From Xanthobacteraceae bacterium (GTDB lineage: Bacteria; Pseudomonadota; Alphaproteobacteria; Rhizobiales; Xanthobacteraceae): a stretch of 13,857 nucleotides of DNA. The stretch spans positions 1 through 13,857 of the forward strand of contig JASHSE010000640.1 of assembly GCA_030036975.1 (NCBI GenBank). The letters are read 5' to 3'. Shown piece by piece: positions 6,260 through 12,780 of this stretch. Both the position numbers and the translations under genes were made by a program. The notes under the pieces are model-generated. The model did no database searches, had not been told where the DNA came from, and saw nothing but the letters and a program-made list of their open reading frames with translations. Numbering within the stretch: the first letter of the stretch is position 1; each line of letters opens with the position of its first letter.

Positions 6260-7273
6260 ATGAAGACGTTGACCGCATCAGCCGCGCCGTCGCGCCGCCG
6301 CGTCATGGCCGGTGCGCTTGCCGCCGGGTTGGCCGCGCCGGCGTTGTTGCGCGCGCGTTCGGCGAACGCGGCGGGCTATCCGGAGCGGCCGGTCAAGTTT
6401 GTGGTGGCCAACACGCCCGGCGGGCCGTCGGACATCGTCGCCCGCTTCGTCACCGCCGCGCTCGAGCAATCGACCGGCAAAACGTTCATTGTCGAGAACC
6501 GCGGCGGCGCCGGCGGCAATATCGGCATGGAATATGCCGCCCATGCCGAGCCCGACGGCTACACCATCCTGCTCGCCACCAACGCCTACTCGGTCAATTA
6601 CGGCCTCTACAAGCATCTGCCCTACGATCCGTACAAGGATTTCGTCGGCGTCAGCGAGCTTGCCACCTCGCCGAACACGTTTGCGGTGCGCGTGGAAGCG
6701 CGGGCCAAGACCATGAAGGACTTCGTCGCGCTCGCCCGCGCCAATCCGGATAAATACAATTGTTCGACGCCGCCGATCGGCACGACCGCGCAACTGCAGT
6801 TCGAGCTCTTGAAAATCCGCGAAAAGCTGCCGCAACTCGCCGACGTGGTTTTCAAGGGCGGCGGCGATGCGATAACAGCGCTCCTTAGCAGCACCGTGCA
6901 GATGACCTCGGGCTCGCTGGCGCCGGCGCTGCCGCACATCAAGAACGGCACGCTGCGCTGTCTTGCGGTGAGCGCGGCGTCGCGCTGGCCCGATTTGCCG
7001 GACGTGCCGACCATGGAGCAGGCCGGCTATGCGGATTTCGTCTCCGCCGTTGACTGCGTGCTGCTGGCGCCGGCCAAGACGCCGCCGGCGAACGTCAAAT
7101 GGCTGGAGACGCAGACGTTGAAGGTTCTATCGAGCAAAGAGATGAAGGACAAGCTCTACAAGGCCGGCTTCCTGGTCCGCGCCGAAGGCGCCGCGGCCGC
7201 CTGGGCGCGCGTCACCAAGGAGATCAACGAGTTCAAGCGCATCATCGACCAGGCCGGCATTCAGAAACTGTAG
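6260..7273 (+). CDS. Bug/TctC-family tripartite tricarboxylate transporter substrate-binding protein
   Basis: The product is 337 aa. The N-terminus has a twin-arginine-like signal (SRRRVM at 11-16, then a hydrophobic stretch to about 37, cleavage near ANA-AG). Family landmarks follow: YPERPVKFVVANTPGGPSD (40-58), VENRGGAGGNIGMEYAA (78-94), a GTTAQLQFELLK block, and the near-terminal DVPTMEQAGYADF motif. Bug proteins capture carboxylates and related small solutes in the periplasm for TctAB permeases; in beta- and alphaproteobacteria many are orphans, as here, where no tctA or tctB is nearby. ATG 6260 follows AAGGGGAG; an in-frame TTG at 6230 would only add ten residues before the signal. The gene ends 14 bp from the converging GFA gene. 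Confidence 0.92.
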   Translation: MKTLTASAAPSRRRVMAGALAAGLAAPALLRARSANAAGYPERPVKFVVANTPGGPSDIVARFVTAALEQSTGKTFIVENRGGAGGNIGMEYAAHAEPDGYTILLATNAYSVNYGLYKHLPYDPYKDFVGVSELATSPNTFAVRVEARAKTMKDFVALARANPDKYNCSTPPIGTTAQLQFELLKIREKLPQLADVVFKGGGDAITALLSSTVQMTSGSLAPALPHIKNGTLRCLAVSAASRWPDLPDVPTMEQAGYADFVSAVDCVLLAPAKTPPANVKWLETQTLKVLSSKEMKDKLYKAGFLVRAEGAAAAWARVTKEINEFKRIIDQAGIQKL

Positions 7274-7287
7274 GCCCTAAGCCTGGA

Positions 7288-7761
7288 CTATGTTCGCTGT
7301 GCCTTAGCTCGCACGAGCCGGCGGCGCTCCAAACTTTCGGCCGACCAGACTGCGTCGAGCTCATAGAATTCGGGAACCGACTTGGCACCGGGCGGCAGCG
7401 TTACCCACGGCTGTTTGGAGGATGTATAAATGTGGATGTCCGGCGGGCAGAGGTCAGGGTTGTCCATGGTGCCGACGCGGACAAACCGGATCGCCGGACC
7501 GGATTGCGGGTAATTGCTCCAGACCGCGACCCGGCAGGTCGGGCAGCGGGCGATGCTCTGGCCCCTGCCGCTCGCCGACGGCGTCATGACGATTTCGGGC
7601 TCAGCAGCGGTGTGCACGACACGATCGGCTTCATAAAGAGCATTGAGCGCGTGCACCGTCCCCGTCTCGCGTTGGCACCAGCGGCAATGGCAAGCATGGA
7701 CAATCAATGGCGTTCCGATCAGACGATATCGGACGTGCCGGCACGTGCATCCCCCTTCCAT
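7288..7761 (-). CDS. GFA family (glutathione-dependent formaldehyde-activating-like) zinc protein
   Basis: The product is 157 aa with the GFA/CENP-V fold signature: GGCTCRHVRY at the N-terminus (C4, C6), HACHCRWCQRETG around 23-35, and ARCPTCRVAVW near 71-81. These cysteines form the structural and catalytic zinc sites of the family. The founding member (Paracoccus Gfa) was proposed to join formaldehyde and glutathione, but most paralogues have no known reaction. Start ATG 7761 has GGAG 6 nt upstream; ATG 7773 in the same frame lacks a ribosome site. It begins 28 bp after the end of the metallophosphoesterase on the same strand and may be the last gene of that operon. It converges on the Bug-family gene. 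The family call is firm; the function is not. Confidence 0.9.
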   Translation of the reverse strand: MEGGCTCRHVRYRLIGTPLIVHACHCRWCQRETGTVHALNALYEADRVVHTAAEPEIVMTPSASGRGQSIARCPTCRVAVWSNYPQSGPAIRFVRVGTMDNPDLCPPDIHIYTSSKQPWVTLPPGAKSVPEFYELDAVWSAESLERRRLVRAKAQRT

Positions 7762-7789
7762 GTTCTGCTCCATCGAGTAGTGGCCAAAA

Positions 7790-8633
7790 CTACAGCAGCC
7801 GGCCGTCGGCGCCGAAGAACGGAAACGGGCCGGCGAAGTCGCCGATCGGCACCAGATGCGTGGCGATCGTGCCAAATTCTTCGTCGCCCGCCAACCAGAC
7901 ATGCAGATGAAATGCCGGCGGCTCGACCGTCAAGGACGGCGGCAATCGTCCGTCGAGATCGAGCGCGACGGCGTAGTTGGGCGCCGGGCAAATGGTCGCC
8001 GCGATGCCGGCAAACGTCGTCGTCGTGGCGCGGTGCACGTGACCGGCGGCGACCAATCGCACCCGTTTGTACTTGCGCACGATGGCGGCGAGGTCGCCGG
8101 CATTGCCCAGATTTTGCGCATCCATATGGGATTCCGGTCACGAACGGCGGATGGTGCAGGAAGATAAGTACCGGCCGGCGTCGGTCGGCTGGCGCGGCGA
8201 GCGCAGCGTCGAGCCAAGCCAAGGTCGCGGCGTCGAGTTCACCGTGCGCCGCGCCGGGGACCACGGAATCGAGCAGCACAATATCGACGGCGCCGATCGT
8301 ACACATCAGATTGAGCGCGTCGCCGGTCGGCGCATAAGCCTGCTGCGGCAGCACAGTGCGAAAAAGTCCGCGGCCATCATGATTGCCGGGAATTGCCGCA
8401 AACGGAAGCTCCAGCTTCGTTAGAAGACGCACGAGATGGTCGTAAGCGGCCGGCAGCGGCGCATCGACGAGATCGCCGGACATCACTACGAGATCGGGCC
8501 GCGGCGCCAAGCGGTTGAGCTCGCGAATGCATCGCGTGAGCGCAGCCGCGGTATCGACGTGGCCATACGCCAGCTCGCCGGGCGGCTTGATGTGGAGATC
8601 GGAAATCTGCGCGATCAGGACCCGCGCGCTCAC
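7790..8633 (-). pseudogene. Class III cyclic-nucleotide-type metallophosphoesterase, frameshifted
   Basis: The gene starts at GTG 8633, overlapping the ATPase stop (GTGA). Codons 1-170 give a calcineurin-like phosphoesterase of the CpdA/Rv0805/GpdQ type: ISDLH (D12, H14), SGDLVD (D54), PGNHDGR (N84, H85) and LHHPPF (H160, H161). After GIPY the frame slips: at 8124-8128 the reverse strand reads CCATATGGATG where CCATATATGGATG would keep the frame. Beyond it the second frame gives MDAQNLGNAG and the last metal motif AGHVHR, ending at TAG 7790. Adding two bases restores 281 codons and the family's GIxxMD spacing. Unshifted, the frame would run to about 7719, lose GHxH and overlap the GFA start. 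It may be a genuine null mutation, a slippage-controlled gene or a sequencing error. Active relatives hydrolyse cyclic nucleotides or glycerophosphodiesters with a two-metal centre in the cytoplasm. Confidence 0.85.
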
Positions 8634-9685
8634 GTCGTGTCCCCCGGCAAGAGGCGGATGGCGGCCGGTTCGACCGACAAGCCGACACGATCGCCGGCGG
8701 CTAGCGCAATCGCGTTCGGCACGTCGGCGGTGATGACCTTGGTGGCAGCGGCGCTGATCAGGACGCGTTGCCGATCGCCGAGAAAGCTCACGCTGTCGAC
8801 CAGGCCGATCAGCGACGCGTTCTCGGCCGGGACGATTTTGATCGCTTCCGGCCGTATCATGGCGGTCGCCGGGCCGTGGAGCGCACCGTCGGCGACCGGC
8901 AGCGTGCCGCCGGGAAGCGCCAGCGTCGCGCCGTTGCAGGCCGCTTCGATGAGGTTGGCGGCGCCGACGAACTCCGCCACGAAGCGGTTCTCCGGCGCAA
9001 AGTAGACGGCGCGCGGCGTGCCGATCTGCGCGATCGCGCCTTCGCGCATCACCACGATGCGGTCGCCGAGCGCCATCGCCTCGGCCTGATCGTGGGTCAC
9101 GTAAATCGTGGTAATGCCGAGCGTCCGTAACAGCCGGTTGAGTTCGCCGCGCAATCGTTCGCGCAAGGCGGCGTCGAGCGCGGTGAGCGGCTCGTCGAGC
9201 AACAACACGCTCGGCTGTACCGCGACGGCGCGCGCCAGCGCCACGCGCTGGCGCTGGCCGCCGGACAATTGATCGATGCGGCGGCGCTCCAAGCCTTCGA
9301 TGCCGGTCAGCGCGACCAGCGCCGCGACGCGCGCCTTGCGCTCGGCTTCGCCGACGCCGCGGACTTTGAGGCCGTAGCCGATATTGTCGGCGACATTCAT
9401 GTTCGGAAACAGCGCGTACGATTGAAACACCATGCCGACGTTGCGCCGTTCGATCGGCACGCCGGTCACGTCGCTGTCGCCGAACAGCACGCGGCCGCCG
9501 GGGTCGGGCGTTTCGAGACCGGCAATGATGCGAAGGAGCGTGGTCTTGCCGCAGCCCGATGGGCCGAGCAGCACGGCGGTCTCGCCGCGCCCGACGTCGA
9601 GCGTGACCGGCGCCAGCGCCCGCGTGCCGTCGGCAAAGGTCTTGCCGCACGCCACGACACGCAGCGCGACGCCGTGGCCGCTCAT
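8630..9685 (-). CDS. ABC transporter ATPase of the polyamine/Fe3+/phosphonate type
   Basis: The product is 351 aa with every ATPase motif intact: Walker A GPSGCGKTT (41-49), Q-loop VFQSYALFP (Q88), signature LSGGQRQR (140-147), Walker B VLLLDEP (160-166), D-loop TALD and H-loop THDQ (H198). Residues from about 240 onward form a TOBE-like regulatory tail (MIRPEAIKIVP, then VDSVSFLGDRQRVLI), as in PotA, FbpC and PhnT ATPases. It energises import by the two permeases encoded upstream. The ATG overlaps the permease stop (ATGA) and its own stop overlaps the phosphoesterase start (GTGA), which shows tight translational coupling across three genes. Confidence 0.95.
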   Translation of the reverse strand: MSGHGVALRVVACGKTFADGTRALAPVTLDVGRGETAVLLGPSGCGKTTLLRIIAGLETPDPGGRVLFGDSDVTGVPIERRNVGMVFQSYALFPNMNVADNIGYGLKVRGVGEAERKARVAALVALTGIEGLERRRIDQLSGGQRQRVALARAVAVQPSVLLLDEPLTALDAALRERLRGELNRLLRTLGITTIYVTHDQAEAMALGDRIVVMREGAIAQIGTPRAVYFAPENRFVAEFVGAANLIEAACNGATLALPGGTLPVADGALHGPATAMIRPEAIKIVPAENASLIGLVDSVSFLGDRQRVLISAAATKVITADVPNAIALAAGDRVGLSVEPAAIRLLPGDTT

Positions 9686-10506
9686 CGGCGCGGCCCCGCC
9701 GGTTCGTTGCGGCAGCCGGCGAAGATTTGCATGGCGACGAGCAACGGAATGATCATGACGAAGAACACGAGCGTGTAAGCCGAGGCGATTTCCAGTCGCA
9801 TCGAGGCGTAGCTGTCGGCGAGCCCGACCGGCAGCGTCTTGGTCAGCGGCGTGTGCAGCATCCAGGTGAGATTGAATTCGCCGAGCAAGAGCGTGACCAC
9901 CATCAACGAGCCGGCAAGAATTCCCGGCCGCGCATAGGGCACGATCACATCGCGGAAACGCCGCAACGGCGATGCGCCCAGCGAGGCCGCGGTCTCATCG
10001 AGCGTCTTGACGTCGGTTGCGGCGAATATCGCCATCACCGAGCGAACCATGAACGGCAGCGTGAACACGACGTGGCCGACCAGGATGAACAGCCATGAGC
10101 GGCGGAAGCTGCCCAGCCCGCCGTAGGTCAGGAGCAAGGCCAGTGCGATCGCCAGTCCCGGAATGGCCAGCGGCAGCGTGATGATCTCTTCGACCGCGCG
10201 CGAGAGCCGATCGCCGCGCAGATGCAGACCGTACGCCGCAGGGACGCCGACCACGAGCGTCACGCCGAGCGTGGCAAACGCGATGACGAACGAACGCAGT
10301 ATCGTATCGGCATAGAGCTGCCACACCTGCAGCACCCATTGCAGCGTCACGCCGGAGCGAATGCCGCGAAAATAGTTTGCTGTCACGCCCGCCAGCATCG
10401 ACTGCAGCGCCGGCACGATCAAAAACGCGGCGACCAGAAGCGTGAACGTCAACTGGGCGACAAAAATGGCGCGCGCACGCATTTCGCGTTTAAACTCTAT
10501 CGTCAT
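9682..10506 (-). CDS. ABC transporter inner-membrane permease (second of the pair)
   Basis: The product is up to 274 aa with about six hydrophobic segments. The cytoplasmic EAA loop that docks to the ATPase is DETAASLGASPLRRFRDVIV (170-189), followed by YARPGI. It belongs to the binding-protein-dependent permease family used by Fe3+, polyamine, thiamine and phosphonate importers (PotC/FbpB half type). The apparent ATG at 10506 lies inside a palindromic repeat and has no ribosome site. The in-frame ATG at 10482 (MRARAIF) is outside the repeat, but its upstream purines are also weak. Either start leaves the first membrane helix intact. The gene is separated from the upstream permease by about 106 bp, mostly repeat. 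Confidence 0.92.
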   Translation of the reverse strand: MTIEFKREMRARAIFVAQLTFTLLVAAFLIVPALQSMLAGVTANYFRGIRSGVTLQWVLQVWQLYADTILRSFVIAFATLGVTLVVGVPAAYGLHLRGDRLSRAVEEIITLPLAIPGLAIALALLLTYGGLGSFRRSWLFILVGHVVFTLPFMVRSVMAIFAATDVKTLDETAASLGASPLRRFRDVIVPYARPGILAGSLMVVTLLLGEFNLTWMLHTPLTKTLPVGLADSYASMRLEIASAYTLVFFVMIIPLLVAMQIFAGCRNEPAGPRR

Positions 10507-10585
10507 TGCGAGCGAAGCGGAGCAATCCAGTACGGCGTCGCCGTTCTGGATTGCTTCGTCGCTTCGCTCCTCGCAATGACGATAG
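10497..10585. repeat. Palindromic repeat (CATTGCGAGCGAAGC type) between two permease genes
   Basis: The two arms are inverted copies: CTATCGTCATTGCGAGCGAA on the left and, on the right, TTCGCTCCTCGCAATGACGATAG with small indels. Each is extended by GCAATCCAG or CTGGATTGC. The centre ACGGCG-T-CGCCGT is palindromic too. The 89-bp unit is a near-continuous hairpin of the REP-like kind widespread in alphaproteobacteria. On the minus strand its left end reads GCAATGACGATAG and so provides the apparent start codon of the downstream permease. In the operon message the hairpin would sit between the two permease coding regions. Confidence 0.85.
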
Positions 10586-10612
10586 ACTGGATCGAGCTGA
10601 AATCATCCTACG

Positions 10613-11428
10613 CTAGCCGTTTGCCGCGACGGTATTGCCGCCGTAAATGCGCGCCAGCGCCAGGATGGCCCAAGTCACCAGGCCAAGGCCGACCGAGAGC
10701 GCCGCGGCAGTGGCGATGTTCGCTGATAGCGTGAACTCGGTGTAGATCAGCATCGGCAGCACGTCGATGTCGGTGGCGAGCGTGAAAGCGGTGCCAAACG
10801 CGCCCATCGCGGTGGCAAAAACGATGGCGCCCGAGGCGATCAGGGCCGGAGCCAGCGCCGGCAGGATGATGTCGCGATGGATGGCCCAGGCGCCGGCGCC
10901 GAGCGTGCGCGCGGCCTCCTCCAAACTGGGATCGAGTTTTTCGGCTGCCGCCATGATGGTCAGGATCACGCGCGGGATTGAAAAATAGAGGTAGCCGAGG
11001 AACAGGCCTGCCAGCGAATAGGCCAGTACTTCTTTATGGCCGAACAGCGCCAGCGTGACGTCGCCGAGCAATCCCTGCCGGCCGGCAAGGAGGATGATCA
11101 AAAAGCCGATCACGACGCCGGGGAAAGCGAGCGGCAGGGTCAGCATGGCGACAAGGAGCGCGCGGCCGGGAAATCGGCGCCGCTGCAGAAAAAGCCCGCT
11201 GACGGTCGCGATCAGCAGCGTGGTGACGGTGGTGGCGAGCGCCAGCAGCACGGTGTCGAGCAGGCTCGCGGCATAGCGCGGCTCGATCACGATAGCTGCA
11301 TAAGCGGCGATGCCGTGGCGGCCGGTTGCGCCGATCAACACCAGCCGCGCCATCGGCAGCACGAAGAAGGCCGCGACGACAACCGCAAGCGGCAGCAGGC
11401 AGAGCCGCATGAAGGTTGGTTTGGTCAT
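10613..11428 (-). CDS. ABC transporter inner-membrane permease (first of the pair)
   Basis: From ATG 11428 the product is 271 aa, starting MTKPTFMRLC and entering a first helix at about 8-32. Six hydrophobic segments are expected. The EAA loop is EEAARTLGAGAWAIHRDIIL (170-189), followed by PALAPALIASG. The sequence is of the PotB/FbpB type, partner to the next permease. Start choice is uncertain: an in-frame TTG at 11464 lies 5 nt after a GAGG and only 8 bp from the upstream stop, while ATG 11428 has no good ribosome site. Starting at the TTG would add 12 residues. Its stop is followed by the 10497-10585 repeat. Confidence 0.9.
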   Translation of the reverse strand: MTKPTFMRLCLLPLAVVVAAFFVLPMARLVLIGATGRHGIAAYAAIVIEPRYAASLLDTVLLALATTVTTLLIATVSGLFLQRRRFPGRALLVAMLTLPLAFPGVVIGFLIILLAGRQGLLGDVTLALFGHKEVLAYSLAGLFLGYLYFSIPRVILTIMAAAEKLDPSLEEAARTLGAGAWAIHRDIILPALAPALIASGAIVFATAMGAFGTAFTLATDIDVLPMLIYTEFTLSANIATAAALSVGLGLVTWAILALARIYGGNTVAANG

Positions 11429-11471
11429 CGGCGATCGCGCCGCTCCCGGCGCGCCGGAGCGCAATCATGCC

Positions 11472-12479
11472 TCATCGCACCTCGGCGAGGTAGCGGGCGG
11501 TGAAGGCGTTTTGCACCGATTCCATTTTCGCCCAATCGACGCTTTTGGCGCGAGCGTAGTCCGCCGCCGGCAGAAATTTGTCTTGCAGGGATTGCGGCAG
11601 CTTGATCGGCCGCGCCGGCCGCAAATAGGCGTTGGCCCAAATCGACTGGCCCTTGTCGGACAGGAAATAGTCGAGGACCTTCTCGGCCTTGGCCTTGTCG
11701 GGCGCGTTCTTCACCAAGCTGGCCACGTAGGGGAACACGACCGTACCCTCGCACGGGATGACGAACGCGAAATTGCCCTTCTCGGTATATTTCGCCCGAT
11801 AAGCGTTGAAGTCGAAGTCGAACAGGATCGGAATTTCGCCGGACACGACGCGTGCATACGACGTCTGCTTCGGCACGATCGGCTCGTTCTTGTGCAGCGC
11901 CTTGAAGAAATCGATCGCTGGCGAGAAGTCGGCGGCGCTGCCGCCGAGCGCGTTGTTGATCGCGACCGCGCCGACATAGCCCACTGCGGCGGAGGACGGA
12001 TCGAGATAGCCGACCAGGCCCTTGTATTGCGGCTTGAGCAAATCCTTCCAGCACGCCGGGGCCGGCGCGCCGCCGAGCGCGTCGACATTGATGAACAGGC
12101 CGAGCGTGCCGGAATGGATCGCGGTCCAGTCGCCGTCGGGATCCTTCAATCCGGCCGGCACGTCGTCCCAGCCCTTCGGCTTGTACGGCGCGACGACGCC
12201 TTCGGCCTTGGCCTTCATGCCGAAATTCACGCCGTAATACGCGATGTCGGCCACCGGATTATTTTTTTCGGCAATGAGCTGCGCCAGCGTCTGCCCGGAA
12301 TTCTTGTTGTCGAAGGGAATGTCGTAGCCCAGATCGACCTTGATGCTCTTGAGCATGGTCGCGAAATCGGCCCATTGCGGCGGGCAGTTGTAGCAAATGA
12401 CGTCCGCCGCCTGGGCCGGCGCGCGCAGGATCAGTGTCATCGCCGCCGCCAGCGCGAGTGCGGCGAACCGCTTGTCCAT
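11472..12479 (-). CDS. Periplasmic ABC substrate-binding protein of the five-gene cassette
   Basis: The product is 335 aa with a Sec signal peptide (residues 1-24, cleavage after AQA). The mature protein shows the class of Fe3+/polyamine/thiamine/phosphonate binding proteins: VADIAYYGVNFGMKAKAEGVV, then IHSGTLGLFINVDAL, WKDLLKPQYKGLVGYLDPSSAA, and a late LDYFLSDKGQSIWANAYLRPARP block. A CYNC pair (C29, C32) at the start of the mature chain and two further Cys (in PACWKD and VIPCEG) are unusual and may form disulfides. No tyrosine cluster for iron binding is evident, so iron is not specially favoured. ATG 12479 follows GGAG at 7 nt; the upstream extension to 12524 is ignored. It is the first gene of the operon and encodes its specificity, but the ligand is unknown. 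Confidence 0.9.
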   Translation of the reverse strand: MDKRFAALALAAAMTLILRAPAQAADVICYNCPPQWADFATMLKSIKVDLGYDIPFDNKNSGQTLAQLIAEKNNPVADIAYYGVNFGMKAKAEGVVAPYKPKGWDDVPAGLKDPDGDWTAIHSGTLGLFINVDALGGAPAPACWKDLLKPQYKGLVGYLDPSSAAVGYVGAVAINNALGGSAADFSPAIDFFKALHKNEPIVPKQTSYARVVSGEIPILFDFDFNAYRAKYTEKGNFAFVIPCEGTVVFPYVASLVKNAPDKAKAEKVLDYFLSDKGQSIWANAYLRPARPIKLPQSLQDKFLPAADYARAKSVDWAKMESVQNAFTARYLAEVR

Positions 12480-12780
12480 TGTCGAACTCCGGGAGGCTTT
12501 GGAGCGGGCGAAAATCAGGTACACAATTCCATTGCATTTCGATGACAGGTGCGGCTTGAAGGAGCGTTATCCGCAAGACGACCGTTGCCATGTCGAAGCC
12601 AAAAGCCACGCCACACCCGCCGCGCTTTCATCGAGATCACCGCACGACCGGAACGTCTGAGGAGGAGTGCGCCAGCGCTTGCAGCCATACGGGCAATCTG
12701 CTTGCGGGAGCCGAGCCTTTGCTTCGGCATAGGCAGACTAACCGCTGTGCAAGGGAGCCGCCAAACAACGCGAGAAGGCG
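12480..12780. other. Intergenic region between gltD and the ABC cassette
   Basis: About 300 bp with no convincing gene on either strand. It follows the gltD stop and must hold the promoter of the cassette (transcribed leftward) and any gltD terminator. A minor GCCGAG/CTTCGGC hairpin lies near 12709-12727, without a T-run. No promoter hexamers or operator stand out. Confidence 0.5.

Noticed and set aside
7099..8337. 412-codon + strand frame
   Set aside because: It overlaps the end of the Bug-family gene and the antisense of the GFA and phosphoesterase genes, has no domain, and shows Arg-rich shadow composition.
7719..9650. 643-codon minus-strand frame
   Set aside because: Its first part is an Arg-rich shadow of the ABC ATPase in another frame. 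Only the section after 8633 is real, and that is the phosphoesterase already listed.
11310..12545. 411-codon + strand frame antisense to the binding protein
   Set aside because: It is the mirror of a well-supported gene with signal peptide and family motifs; the + frame has none.
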